A stretch of DNA of 44,264 bases, taken from assembly GCA_004352715.1 (NCBI GenBank), contig SCFE01000095.1:1325765-1370028 (forward strand), read 5' to 3'. Positions 11,142 through 23,730 of the stretch are shown piece by piece (position 1 is the first letter of the stretch; every line of letters begins with the position of its first letter). The position numbers were made by a program, and so were the translations under genes. The stretch is from Hofstenia miamia (lineage: Eukaryota > Xenacoelomorpha > Acoela). The notes under the pieces are model-generated. The model made no database searches, was not told the origin of the DNA, and saw only the letters and a list, made by a program, of their open reading frames with translations.

Positions 11142-13446
11142 ATTTAGTTAATATGATGTCAACAAAATGTTGACAGAGGCCCGAAGGTATGTGTTGTTTC
11201 AGATGTTCTGATAAGGATTAATAAAGATATTCAAAATCCGATACACCACAAGATAGAGAGATTTCGCTTCTTTCAATTGCACTTTAGAATCGCATTTGCT
11301 CGCCAACATTTGCAGGGGCGCCTAAACCAGGCTTGGGAATCGGTCTGCAAAATGAAATGGTTGAGATTATTCGTTGTTGTCTTAAACTGAAGATCTCCCT
11401 ATGACCTGAAAATTAGGTATGAGGAGACTTCTAAAGCTTCGCAAAATCGAATTTCACAATTCAAAATTTCTTTATAGGCTTGGAGACAAAAATACGAAGA
11501 TGTGGACAAAGTTTTGAGACTTTCACATGGATACCAACCTGTTTAAGCTTAGTTTTACCATTAGAGCAAATATTTTCAAAATCATACAATTAAAAAACAT
11601 TTTTTGAAGTTTTATGGGAGAAAACGGCTCGTTTACTCCTCGATTTGGTTAGTTCGTCTGAAATACCGTAATAGCCATTCCCGGTTCTCGGAATTCTGAT
11701 GTAACATTCAAGTGCTGAAGGCGAATTACACAGTTGAATAGGTTGTCGCTTTAATTGCAACAAAAATTTGGTTCTTAGATGCTTTTTCAGCTGTTGCACT
11801 CATCATAAAGATACCATACTAAATACAACATTGTTGTGAGGATTAATGAGATAATATTGGATTTAACTGCCAACAAAATTTTTGAGCTGTAAATTCAAAT
11901 TAGGAGTGAACTTTTAGATAGACATTCAATTGGATTGAATTACTATGGCTTTCTCTATATTTATACTATCTAAAACATATCACCAATAACGCATTTTTTG
12001 CCCATTTTCTAAAAATCTATAAGACACTCTTAGTGTTCGGATGATACCTAGAACTATTTTGAATTTAACAAAGAATTGCCCTAAAACATGCATTGAAATA
12101 GTGTTAGAAGTGAAAAAATAATACTTGGCATTGCGCATCTCTGCTTAACTCACAAAGTATCACAAATAGTCAAAACTGGATTCCTTGAACATCATGTGAT
12201 AGGGTAATTCGAAATCTCAGTGTAATAGATTTCAACTTGTACAACATATTAGAATTTTAATTTTTTTTGTCTTTGTTGTTTCTGTCGGATAACTCGAACA
12301 ATTATTTTTTTGCATGGTCTAAAGATTCGACAAAAATTATTTTCAAATTTTGACTATGGCTTGAATTGTTTAAATATTAGATGTGTATAAGAGACTAGCT
12401 ACAATTAATTATACAAAAGAATTTATTTCTGTCTAGGAGTTATCATAACGCAAATACTTTGACCATACCATTATTTTACAAATCTACAACTGCAGCTGCT
12501 CTTTCATTTACCGGATCTGTGTATTGGAAAATGGCAATAAATAGTGGCATTACTTTAATACAAAAATGCCATGATCTATTGTTTTAGTTTCTTTGATCAA
12601 ATTTCTAGGTAATGGAAAATTGAAACCCAATAACTTTAGCAGGATTCAAACTCTGCTAGACATTGTAGTGAAAGAATTGTGAAAAGTGTATCAATAGATG
12701 GCGCTACCATTTTGTATATTGTCGCATTAGAATGAAACCAGTTTCAATATCGATTTTGCAAAGTAATAATTATTTTGTAATCTACATGTAATCAAAGTAT
12801 GCATTTACTAAAAAATTATTTATTTTTAACCATTGAATGACAATGATAGCAGAAATTTTTTTCAGTAAATGCTTATCTTGATTATGTGTGTTTCAAAAAA
12901 AAGTATTACTTCTCAAAAATGGGTATCCTGCAACAAAAACTTAGAATGAATTGATGAAGGGCGTCACAACAGATACGCCAGTAATACGTGCGTTTGTGCC
13001 TTGAAACAATGTTGAGAGGCAACCGGTGCTTTTAGTGTTTATTGCTCATCTTATTCTTTGGATAAAACGACTTAAATCTGAAGTTTTCAAATGGAGATTA
13101 TGTTCAGATATTGAGAAGAAATGGAGTCATCATCAGATTGAAAGAAGTAATATCGAACTTTCCTTGTTGCGAACTCCATAGTCTGGTCCTAGTTATCCAA
13201 GTTGAATTCAAACATAAAATTGTTGAAATTCAAGTTGTTCTGGAGTGAACTATGATTTCATTTCTACTTTTAAAAACGACAGAGAACTGTGAAAGTGCAA
13301 TTTAGCTGCATCGCCATGCGCTGTTCCGGAGTATAATAACTTGCCTAGAACGGAAGAAAAGGAACGCGACTATCGCTTTGCATTAAATTTGGTCAAAGTA
13401 CAACGGTATTGTTGGATCTCAGTAATCAACATCTCTGCCAAATCGA
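11142..13446. other. No gene recognised
   Basis: AT-rich sequence. The 69-codon minus-strand frame at 11590-11799 has no recognisable domain. I see no repeats, RNA genes or splice-bounded exons that I can support. Confidence 0.5.
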
Positions 13447-13882
13447 TCAACCGATATGAAGAATAGCAGAGCTATCTACACATTGATTGCAGAACTCATA
13501 TTTGAAATTGATGAGACAACTATTCAATTCATCGTCTTTAAGGGTCCTCAGCGTAATTCCAGGTACGCCAAAGTGTAGACTGGGACAGTTCGAAAGTTGC
13601 TTGTTGTCCTGCTGTGAAAACAGGCTTGGATAGGAATTATTGCATTGGATTAGCAAGTGAGCGTTTTAGATGCTCACTATACTGCTGTGAATTTATAAAG
13701 CCTTTACCCACATGTATCCTTACACAGCTCCAAATAATCTCGTTCTGTGAATGCTTTACTAGCTTTACCATGTGTGTGCTTGAAATGGGATCTCTCCCTC
13801 TTCTGACAAATGTAGGAGGTGCCAGCTGTACATCTATTTTTGTATTACCGAGGAAATCAGCACAAGAAAATATTATTTGCAT
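13447..13882 (-). pseudogene. Tc1/mariner-like transposase fragment
   Basis: Read on the minus strand from 13882 downward, the translation follows the middle of a Tc1-type transposase. It shows a degenerate F-x-G-N-T-K-I-D-V stretch in place of the FSDETKIDVFG box, then FVRRGRDP, VKHSQNEIIWSC (family pattern PTVKHpqsxMIWGC), and GKGFINSQQYSEHLKRSL. After a frame change near 13640 comes SLFSQQDNKQL, the second Asp box, and then FGVPGIT. Key acidic residues are partly lost, and the part after 13560 is poorly conserved. This is an old fragment without visible termini, and its orientation differs from the other Tc1 copies in the window. Confidence 0.55.
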
Positions 13883-13889
13883 GTTATAA

Positions 13890-14410
13890 AATTCCTAATA
13901 TAAATATAGTCAAATTTTTTCAACTTATGCAAAAATTGGTGCAAAAATCACCATAATAATTATTATTTAACAAAATAGCAGCATCGAATAGATTGTAATT
14001 CTGATGGGTATTTGAATATTACTCACATTAACCCGATCAAGAGCAGTCCGGGTGTGATACTTGGCCCATGAAAATGGTTTTTATTGGCCTTTTTTGTAAG
14101 TAAAGAGCCTAACAAGCCATTTGGCTACCTTCTACCAAGTGATGACAAATAGTCCTCAATTCTGATGTCTGCTGAAGTTAGATATGGATTGATCATACCA
14201 GATCAAAGGATTACACAGTTATATTGAGGTATAGTTGATCGCTTTGTCATGCCTACATTTTGAAAATTCGATGTTGATAATATCGTTCTTTTGGGGGATT
14301 TGTTACATCTTTGTGAATTTTTATCATTCATGATGATTTTTAGAATCGAAACTGGACTATATTTTTCATAGCGTTTAAAAATGAATATTGAAAAGGCTCA
14401 GTATATTGAC

Positions 14411-14448
<38 letters not shown>

Positions 14449-15499
14449 CTTATTCATAATATTAATTAATATAGATTACATAAATAACATTGATATCAAT
14501 CAATAGCATCTGATTACTTAATGATTGCATGAATATAATGTTATCAATCTCTGTATACAATGTTTCTCTGATAACCAATTAGTGGTGGGAGAATATTGGC
14601 CCTAACAGTACATATGCAGGCATTAATGTGAGCTTAACTAAAAACGTGGTAATAGCCTCTAAAACAAAACACTATTTTTAATCAACCGTTGGTAGGGGAA
14701 ATGAGGAAAAGAATAATGCTGTGAAAAGCTTTTTAATACTAAAAGTAAGTAAAAATAACTAATTAATTGCCTAATTCGGTAACAAAATCCGCATTTAATT
14801 ACAAAGAAGAGCTCGATTTCCAATCTCAAGGGAAGAAATAATTTACGAAGCTTAATAGAAAACCGTCATCTTAATTCTGTTCCCCCAAAAATCTAATGTG
14901 TTATTCGGCAAGAAACGTTAAGATTCAATTAAGAGGAGGAACTTCTAGGGTTAAAAAGACAATGCTGACGTAAAGAGTGTAGTGGTAACATGATAAGTTA
15001 GCTAAATAATCTAAAGATTAGGTAAAATCGTAAAAATAGATAAACACATCCCTGCAAAGAAAAGTTTTATTATAAAATGTTACAATAATAGACAAAAATC
15101 TCTCGAGATTTTAGAAATCGCAAATTTTCTACATACAATACATGAAGTAATTCTAAAGAAGCCAACACTAACGAAAAAATAAAGTAGTATTTAGACAATG
15201 AATATGCCATATTAGAAACCGGGGAATAAATAATAGAATTTCACTAAAGAAAACACAAACTATAGTGAAACTGTAAAATGTTAAATTACGTTACTGTACT
15301 CTTCAAATTTGTAATAAAGAATATCGCATGGATACATTAGAACTCAGCAGAGCTCATTGCTTACAACCGCATTTAATTTTATTTTACATAATAGAATATT
15401 AACTAAAAATATGACCAAAACAAAGATTAAAATTTCCATTTCTTTCAAACTTTAAATTTGTAAAAAATTTTTGCCGGAAAACGTAAATATACAAATTTT

Positions 15500-15500
<1 letters not shown>
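13890..15500. other. No gene recognised; (TA)n at 14416-14446
   Basis: Low-complexity AT-rich sequence with a TA microsatellite at 14416-14446. No coding frame longer than expected by chance was noticed. Confidence 0.5.
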
Positions 15501-15501
<1 letters not shown>

Positions 15502-15538
<37 letters not shown>

Positions 15539-15752
15539 TNNNNNNNNNNNNNNNNNNNNNNNNNNNNNNNNNNNNNNNNNNNNNNNNNNNNNNNNNNNNN
15601 NNNNNNNNNNNNNNNNNNNNNNNNNNNNNNNNNNNNNNNNNNNNNNNNNNNNNNNNNNNNNNNNNNNNNNNNNNNNNNNNNNNNNNNNNNNNNNNNNNNN
15701 NNNNNNNNNNNNNNNNNNNNNNATATATATATATATATATATATAAAATGTT
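15502..15752. other. Assembly gap (183 N) with duplicated flanks
   Basis: N at 15540-15722. The left flank ends (TA)n-TAAAATGTT (15502-15539), and the right flank begins with the same string, (AT)n-TAAAATGTT (15723-15752). Either the microsatellite plus AAATGTT is tandemly repeated, or the two contig ends overlap and the gap is artificial. Confidence 0.95.
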
Positions 15753-15927
15753 ATATTTTTAGAAGTGGCGCAATGCTGTGAAAGTTGGCCTAATAAGGCT
15801 AAATACATGACATAGGAAATAATAGCCACAAAAGCAGAATAGCTGTTTTATATTTTTATACCTTTTTCGACAATTCTAAAAGCATACCGCGAGTTATTCT
15901 TCATTATTGAGCAATACAACTGCTATA

Positions 15928-17790
15928 CAGTCAAATCTCGCTACTATGCCACTCTCGTTTTTATGCCATTTTTCCTCGGTCCTGACGATTTTTACACACA
16001 AAAATGAATTTATCATGCCACTACCTACTCTCGCTACTATGCCACCATATAAAAAATGCATTTAGACAATAGATAAGCCTCTTTAGTAGCAAATGCTAAA
16101 CGTTTTAACTTTTTCTACTTAGGTGCAATACAAAATATATTAATGGACATTAAGATCACGGGTGTGAATAGAAGTGTTCGCAGATTGTTTGGATATCAAA
16201 ACAATAGTCAGTTTTATTGTTCTTCAATGCAGCGTGTGATTGGCTGAGCACTCGCGCCAGGAATCAAATTCAATTTTTTTTCTCGAGTGCTCGAACAAAA
16301 TGTCTGCTCAAAAACGTAAGAGGACTGACCTTTCGTTGAAGGAGTAGGAGATCATAGATGCGGCAAAAAATTAGTCAAATCAGTCAAAGTTGCCAAGGAG
16401 ATGAGCATCAAATTTAAGAGAACCACTGTGAGGAGCATTCTTAGCAAGAAGGATGCAATTGAGGCAGCCATCAAAGCAGGAGTTCTATTGAAGCGCATGA
16501 AGTTGACGCAAACCCATGAACCGAAGCTGGCCGAGGGTTTAGTCATGTGGCTAAAGCAAGCTAGAGGACATCATCTTCCTGTCAGCGGCGACCTGCTGAA
16601 GGATAGGGCGATGAAACTGGCTGATCTGATGCACATCGCGGACTTCAAGGCGAGCGACGATTGGTTAAACAATTTTAAGAAGCACCACACCATCACGTTC
16701 AAGACAGTACAGGGCGAAGCTGGAGTGGTGGATTCACAATCTCTTTGTGAGTGGCAACAACAGGTTCTCCAGCCTTTACTCAACCAATTCTCGGAAGATG
16801 ATGCTTTTAACCTAGATGAGACTGGACTCTTGGAAACTTCTGAACAAGATCTTGGCTTTTAGGGGAGAGCGCTGTGCTGGAGGTAAAAAAAGCAAGCAAA
16901 GAATCACTCTTCTTGTTGGGGCGAACATGAGTGGCAGTGAGAAGTTCCCTCTTCTCATGATAAGCAATTCCAAGATTCCCCACTATTTCAAGAACAAAGA
17001 GATCCCTGTTAAGTACAAATCTAACTCGAAAACCTGGATGACTGCGGAGTATTGCTGCCTCGATAACTTCTCTGCCCATTCTCCCGAACTTCAGTTGGAC
17101 AACATCCAAATGATTTTCTTCCCACCTAACTCAACAGCCAACTCTCAACCGATGGATCAAGGACTCATAGAAAACCTCAAGCACTACTACAAGAAATTCC
17201 TGCTCAAGTTCTCATTGCTTGATGCTCTGTACGTCGTACAGCGTGCTTGGGATGAGGTCACTGAAACAACGATCAGGAACTGTTTCATGAAATCCAAGTT
17301 TCACGAAGACCAAGAGGAGATCCAAACCCAGTCAGAAGATCCCGAACTGCTTGAATCTGGGAATCACTGCCTGCTGAGGATGAGAGATGTGCTGTGATGA
17401 GCAGGTAGAAAATGAAGAAGGTGAAGTAACGGTCGTGGAAGAAATTATTCCGCTCGTGGAAGCCCAGCGCGCATGGAATACTGTCCGGAAACTTAGTCTG
17501 ATGCAAGCTTGTGATCAGCTGGATAATGAGATCCATGAAATACGACGAAAGAATATGAGTCAAACTACGATTATGGACAGTTTTGTTCTAAAATAATGTA
17601 TTTTTTTATCTTAAGGAATAAAAATGTTCTAAAAGTATAGAATAAAAATGTTACACACATGTACAATACAAACTCTCGTTTTAAAAATCTAGAATAAACC
17701 TGCTGTTACAAACTCTCGTTACTATGTCATTCTCACTACTATGCCACTTCACTGGGTTCCTACGGGTGGCATAGTATTGAGATTTGACTG
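15928..17790 (+). mobile_element. Tigger/pogo DNA transposon, nearly full length
   Basis: The left terminus CAGTCAAATCTCGCTACTAT (15928) and the reverse complement of the right terminus CAGTCAAATCTCAATACTAT agree at 23 of their first 25 bases. The left end is preceded by TA, the expected target; the right end is followed by CA, so one target copy has probably mutated. Subterminal copies of CTCGCTACTATGCCAC recur at 16028-16043 on the left, and diverged forms occur at about 17714-17745 on the right. The total length of 1863 bp and the presence of both termini around a pogo-type transposase identify the element. Confidence 0.9.
16300..17596 (+). pseudogene. Tigger/pogo transposase (CENP-B-like), disrupted
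   Basis: The start is ATG at 16300 (MSAQKRKRTDLSLKE). The first helix-turn-helix region has TAG stops at 16345-16347 and 16372-16374 and then a frame change. The frame 16401-16862 carries the rest of the first and the second CENP-B-type DNA-binding domain (LAEGLVMWLKQARG to DWLNNFKKHH) and the first catalytic Asp in FNLDETGL. A loss of about two bases near 16830 moves the frame to 16816-17397. That frame has FRGERCAGGKKSKQRITLLV, then CLDNFSAHSPE (second Asp) and SQPMDQGLIENLK (third Asp). About 20 residues expected between KTWMTAEY and the second Asp are missing (near 17045-17050). A further shift gives the C-terminus, 17387-17596, ending SQTTIMDSFVLK. AATAAA occurs at 17617. The product would be inactive. 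Confidence 0.9.
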
Positions 17791-18517
17791 CATTTGCAGT
17801 ATCAAACACAATTTATTAGCAGCTGCTAGTGGGACTATAATTATTTGAGTGGTATTGAAGTTTTCACTTTCATTCCAGTCTTCTAAATAGGTTTCAAAAA
17901 CTATCAAATTTACTCAGCTCCCAAGCAACCACCTGCTACTTCTGGTTACCAAAAAACAACACACACTTTGCCTTATTGCTAAAACATTCAAAATCTTACC
18001 GTTGTGCAGCCAAACTTATGCCAGAATACAGGAAAATCAGAAAAACCGGTGCCCTAGAAAAATAAAACAAATTTCCTAAATTCTTACACAATCTAGCTAC
18101 TTAGATTTGACGTTGAGATTAAGAATAAAGCAACTGAACCATTTTCAATTTGTGTCTAGCTGTCGGTGGAGCAATTAGCACTAAGAATTAAACCTTGATA
18201 TCAACCTTTGCTAAAACAGTTGTAGATATCTCGTAATCCGTTCACCTCCGCGATTTCAAGCCTGAATTGAAATTTAAATAGCCAAACTTAGGATCTGTAT
18301 TTGGATTTCAGTATCCATCATCCATCATGATTGATGCATGAGGTAGGGCCAAGTGTTCTAAGCTTCTTTGCATAAGTTGATTCAACCCCAAAAAATCATC
18401 TTCTGATAATGATTTCGCTGGTGGTCTGCTGTTCACCACGTTGAAATGAGCAATATCACGGAGAAAGTGAACCTTTTCTAAGATACTGTTTCATTTGATT
18501 ACTAATCCTTAAGTCAA
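17791..18517. other. No gene recognised
   Basis: Nothing supported between the Tigger element and the minus-strand frame described next. Confidence 0.5.
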
Positions 18518-18853
18518 TTACAAGAATAGATTCTCACTCTTCCTGATGGAGTCCTGGCTAGGATTAGTCGGAATCCCAGCAATTGACCAAAGAATTTCTG
18601 ATGGCTGAATCACAGAAATTGATGCTATTTTGAATTTTTCTTTGCAAACCTTTGTGATTTTATATGTAGAGAAAAAGTGCTTGCTTATCAGGGGAGTTCT
18701 CGCCCCTTCAATGCGTTCTGATGGGATAATTAGGAAGTAATTAGGAAGTAATTTGAATGGAAATTCATCAATTCGAATATTCTGTTCAGCTAATAATGTG
18801 ACAAATATATAAATGCACCTACATAAAAAACATTTAAGTAAAAATTAGAAGAA
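18518..18853 (-). other. Unassigned open frame without ATG
   Basis: About 111 codons are open on the minus strand from 18853 to the TAA at 18518-18520, with no methionine in the frame. Readable stretches include EQNIRIDEFPFKLLPNYF, RIEGARTPLISKHFF and VIQPSEILWSIAGIP. A TATGTAG sequence that could serve as a splice acceptor lies near 18825. I recognise no family. By rough estimate about one open frame of this length is expected by chance in a window this AT-rich. It is recorded as a possible exon or transposon remnant only. Confidence 0.2.
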
Positions 18854-19225
18854 TTGAATTAATGAACATTTTCAAAAATATTTGATAAAAATGAATCTAT
18901 GGATTCAAAACTTCTGAATTCTGAGATGATGCAGAATCATTTTTAATGTTTTCCATATGTTTGTCTTCAATTACAATTCTCCGTCATTTGCATGCTAGGT
19001 GCGAAAAAGATGCCTAAACATACATATGTTACGTCACAATTAACTGCATATTTCCGTAATGCTGGAAAAGTCTAATGAGCTTGCGCCACATCTAAACCTA
19101 TTTCAAATATTTCAAGATTTTATACTAATCATTTTTTCGTGGAATGAAAGCACTTCAAAAGGTTCAGCGACAAATTTATAAATAAGGGCCACCCTGATAT
19201 ATATATATATATATATATTTATATA

Positions 19226-19262
<37 letters not shown>

Positions 19263-19395
19263 ATGTTAATAAAAAAATTGACACTAAGATTACATTTCCT
19301 TTAAAATATTCATTTCTACAACACATTTTATATATTTTTGTACTTTAAGTAATCGATAACACCCAATCAGATATTTTTTAAAGTTTATATACATA

Positions 19396-19435
<40 letters not shown>

Positions 19436-21905
19436 ATGTAAAATAATAATACATTGAAAAACTATAATCAATGACAACTAGAATGGTGTCTTTACCTTGT
19501 CGTTTGCATCTAGGAATTGCCTGAAACTTCAAATAGAAATACCGAAAAATCAATAAAAACTAAAACGTTTTCTGCGGACAAAAATTCCTTCCCATTGTCA
19601 CAATGCTTCTTAATAATCATTGAATCGTGCTGTTCAATGCTATCAGTGACGACATTGTGAGCAGAAGATGGTATGAAAAAATAATACGACAGACAGTTGG
19701 AAGAAAACCTGCACGAAGCTATCTCTCGAACAAAAGTGTTGGTAATACAAATCAACAAAATTAATCATTGCCTATTACAAAACAGTTTGCCAGCTGCTAT
19801 AATGAAAGTTCAGTGTGACAATTTGGTCATGGGAAGTGATTTGCTGCAATGGGATTGAAGTTGTTTAAATCAATCTGCTATTGGAATATACAAGTAATTG
19901 TTTCTATATAATAAAGGTAGCTTTAACACTTTTAACATTGGTAAATGTGTTAAATGACAGATTTTAATTCCTGGATACCTGAAACAATGCTTGTGGTTCT
20001 GTTCAACAGCAATTAATAAGAATCAATAAATTATTTGTATTAAATAAACTCCAATAATTCAGAAGAGGAATGTAGTGCAAGAACCCGCTAACTGCCAAAA
20101 TTGGAAATTGATTGCTTTAAAACTAGGCGTTGTTAGGTGTAAAACAAGTCAAATGACATTTCTTCTGATTATAGCTATATGAAGAATCAGTTGACCAACA
20201 CTACATTAGCCAACGTAATCTCAAGAAAGGCGATTTTTCGTATTGAATCCATTTGCACTTAATGCGTATATAAACTCCTATTCCTTTTGAAACAGAAGCC
20301 CATTCAAAAATATTGAGATTCTGAAAATGTCTTATATTATATTTCTCTGAAATATAATCAAGGCTCACATATTGAAAAAGATTGTTTTTAAAATAATTTG
20401 AAATAAAATATTTTTTAGAAAAACTATAAAATTAAAATTGAGAAAATCAGTGGTTTCTAAACATACAAAAAATAATTAAGCTATTTTCAGTACACGAAAG
20501 CTCCAATAAATTTAATGGGCCAGTTTAAAAAATCGAAAAAGTTCATTTTGACACATCGCATATGCTATCAAAGTGTGCAAGGTTTTATATAACATGCAGC
20601 ATTGAAAAGATACATTCAATTTGGTATTATTGGATTTACTTTAAATAGTGTTTTCCCGTTTACAAATCAATATGTAAGAAATACCGTTTCCATTGCAAAT
20701 CATAGTTGATGAGGGTGCAGTCGAATTGCGAAGAGTCGTGGATAGTAGTGCGAATTAGGGATATGTGCTTACGGGTAAAGAATAAAACTAACCATATCTC
20801 ATTGAAACTTGTATATTAGCAATTCGAAATATAACACTTATGTTGTACTTAAATGATCTTGTCTATTCTCATCAATTTTAGATGAGCTTTTGCCGATAAG
20901 AAAAATATTTGAATTTAAAATGTACATGTGTACTTTAATACAATTGTGTAGAATAAAAAAAGTTTTTTAAATATCGAGGGACTATCTCAATTCTATTATT
21001 TAAACAGTTGCCAACAGTATCACAGCAAAACGAAATTCCTGTTAAATGACAACATCAAAAACATCCTGGTCATACTAGGCAAATACAGTTCATTTTTAGT
21101 TTGTATAGTTTTTGTTAATAATTTTAGAGCCTAGAATTTTAATACATTAGTTGTTGAAAATTGAGCCTACGCGTATTAGAAATACCTCACCGGTACAGTT
21201 CTAGTGTGAATACGGGCGGTAGGATACATTAGTAGTCAGAACGAACTGCAAAAGATTAGACATAAATTCTGACAATTTTGACCAAAATAGAAATTTTCCA
21301 ACCATAATAGATATTTACTAAATAAATTTATTCTATTACAATACAATTACTTTACGTTATTTTTTGACAACCACGGATTTTTGGGATGCTATACGTCTGT
21401 GTGAACATCAGTATTCTAGAGAAAAATTGATAGTAAAATAAAGTTTAAATTTGTTTAACTCAAATTTAAAAAATTTTTTATGCCAAAGAAATCACTTTAA
21501 ATTTATTTAAAGTAAAATCACTTTCTCAGATACTCGTGATCTGGGGCAGATTTTTCAATACTTTTTTAACCTTAAACTGTACATCAAATACGCATTTCCC
21601 AAACTAAATATTTCCCATAATCAAATAATGAAGATTCCATACATAACTTACTTATAACATATGAGGTATGCAAATAGAAACCTGCAGTTCATTCTTAATC
21701 AGGAATTCATGATTACCTGTATTTCACATTGTTTTAAATTTTAATTACTCAGCAATTTACTGTGCCCAGTATTTAAACTAAAATTAATATAGTTCGATGA
21801 TAAATTAAAATTGAAACCAAATTAAAACAAATCTAAATGTTAACAAATGCTTAGCTGTTTATTATGTACTTTTAAAAACTAGATTTAAGAAAAGAAAAAC
21901 ACTAC
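18854..21905. other. No gene recognised; several (TA)n tracts
   Basis: TA microsatellites lie at 19197-19219, 19229-19259 and 19399-19432. Minus-strand frames at 19290-19553 and 19510-19758 partly translate these repeats or show no domain. If the exon at 21906-22043 is real, its downstream exons should lie in this interval, but I could not identify them. Confidence 0.5.
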
Positions 21906-22043
21906 CTGAATGTCTCCACAGAAGAAAACAAGGTAATCCTTCATGTTTTCTACATGTGATTCCAAAATATCGTTATATCGCCGATTCAAGCCTTCGACAG
22001 ATTTACGCAAAATGCGATTGCGCATGTTGCTGAAACAACTGAG
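21906..22043 (-). CDS. Possible coding exon, C2orf69-like protein, N-terminal part
   Basis: On the minus strand a TTTATAG acceptor precedes 22043, and the exon ends ATTCAG at 21906 followed by GTAGTG, a usable donor. The 46 codons between are fully open. An alternative acceptor, TTTCAG, ends at 22030. The translation contains MRNRILRKSVEGLNRRYNDI, then KDYLVFFCGDIQ. The pattern of a short leader, G-x-N, a variable stretch and then a hydrophobic [VL]FFxGD[IV]Q resembles the N-terminal portion of C2orf69-family (putative lipase-like, mitochondrial) proteins as I remember them, where the next residues form the start of the alpha/beta-hydrolase-like core. ATG at 22025-22023 could be the start. 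No other exon was found, so this remains an isolated exon and the family match is a suggestion. Confidence 0.35.
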
Positions 22044-23490
22044 CTATAAATAATATTGTGAACATGATAAATTATATTGTAAAAGCCTCGGAAATTCACT
22101 CAAATATCTTTCGCTTTATGAAATTTTAAAATTACAAAACGTTACTACATGTGATTTGTGCATATTCAAGAAAATTATAAAACTTTCAATAACTTAAATT
22201 TAGGTTAAGATAGTAACTTAGAGATTCCTTCTGTAGAAATCAAAAGAATTAATGTATACACACATATACTGGTGTATTTCACTATCGAATTTTGAAAAAA
22301 TTTACCCAGGGCCAGTCTAGTCCAAAACACATGTACCTACCACCTATGCTAGCGTTTAAAAATTAGCTGACCAGAGATCTGTGAAAGCTTAAATTTCAGG
22401 TTCCGCTCTCAAACTGATCTCGTCCTTAGTTCAGCTCTAATCCTTTGAGATTTGATTCCGATATTGCACATTTACTTCTGATCCCTACTGCAACTAAATG
22501 TGCTGAAATCTTGCATAGATTAATCAAGTTGAATGAAAATAGAAGAGGCATATTTTAGCTTAATAAATACAATAACAAATATAACATAATATAATGTTCA
22601 GTTAATCCCAGTGAAACAAATTGGGTTCCAGTCCTGTATTGGTGCAGGTCCGTGTTTTGTATTTTAGACACATTCCCACTCACCGTGCTGTAATACAGGG
22701 ACTCCATATAAGTACGAAAAATTGGGTGGCAAGCCCGATTCTTAAATAATCTTTTTATCCAAAGCCAGAAATACTCCAAAAATTGAACATAAATGTCGAT
22801 TATCTAACGTTGTAAATACATTCAGGCATCATAATCACGAATCATGCAATGTCCGCCCAAAATGCTCAACAATTAAACAATGTTGCTTAGTTCAATTTAC
22901 ACCTTACATATTCATATAAGACCAGCAGCAAAATCTGCATACTCTTGAAAACACGGAATATAAAGCTAAGCCCAATCATGTTAGATAACAGGTGATACCT
23001 GTTCAAATTCGGACTGTCTCAAAAATAGATAGTTTGAGCATTTAATGATCTCAAGATTTACTACCAAGCGCATTATAGCCAATTTCAAACTGAAAGCCAA
23101 ATTGAGTGAGTAAATTTAGAAGGGCGGTCACCAAATACCATAGAATGATGCAGATGCTTATTACAGAGGATGTCTATGATTTGTGGAAAAATCATTCCCA
23201 AAGGACTGAGAAATAGTTGGAGTGATGGCTAAAAGGATTCACTAGGACGCATCTGCCGAATTTTACAGTAATATGATTTTTTGGGAGACAAAGCGCCAAA
23301 AAACCCACTCTAAATTGACATCACTTCAAAACGAGATTATTTTCGTGTGATGAAGAAATGTTGAATTTTTTTTAAAAGTTACGTATAATTTTAATCATGA
23401 AGAGAGCAATTCATCAGGAGATCTAGGGGTCACGTGTATCAATACAAGTCATGATATTTAGCTACAAACACATCTTGTTGACAGAAATCA
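22044..23490. other. No gene recognised
   Basis: AT-rich sequence. The 74-codon minus-strand frame at 22555-22779 has no recognisable motif. The last 350 bases may hold an unrecognisable 5' part of the Tc1-like remnant that follows. Confidence 0.45.
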
Positions 23491-23499
23491 ATTATAGGC

Positions 23500-23730
23500 T
23501 TTAAAGCAATATAGATTTTGAGGATGCAGGCTACGGCAGGGAGGATAAAACGATGGACGGAAAGCAATATATTGACATCCTGAGGATCAAGAATTACCAT
23601 TGCTGGATCAAGATCACTTTCTGCAGCAAGACAACGCACCTTGTTGTAAGTTATGCAAATCATAGAAAGCCAAGGAGTTATGCTTCTGCCAGACTGGTCA
23701 GCGAAATATCCGGACCTCAATCTGATTGAT
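23500..23730 (+). pseudogene. Tc1/mariner-like transposase fragment
   Basis: Across three frames the plus strand reads DKTMDGKQYIDILR, then FLQQDNAPCCKLCKS (second catalytic Asp in the QQDNAPCHT-type box, about 23625) and ESQGVMLLPDWSAKYPDLNL followed by IDNV. The last part is the Tc1/mariner PDLNPIEN box, here with Asp in place of Glu as the third acidic residue. The spacing between the second and third boxes is as expected. The N-terminal part is not recognisable, and frameshifts separate the motifs, so the copy is dead. Confidence 0.7.

Noticed and set aside
15452-15829. Open frames crossing the second N gap
   Set aside because: Same cause: translated microsatellite and N.
22555-22779. 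74-codon minus-strand frame
   Set aside because: No domain and no splice context; the length is easily reached by chance at this base composition.
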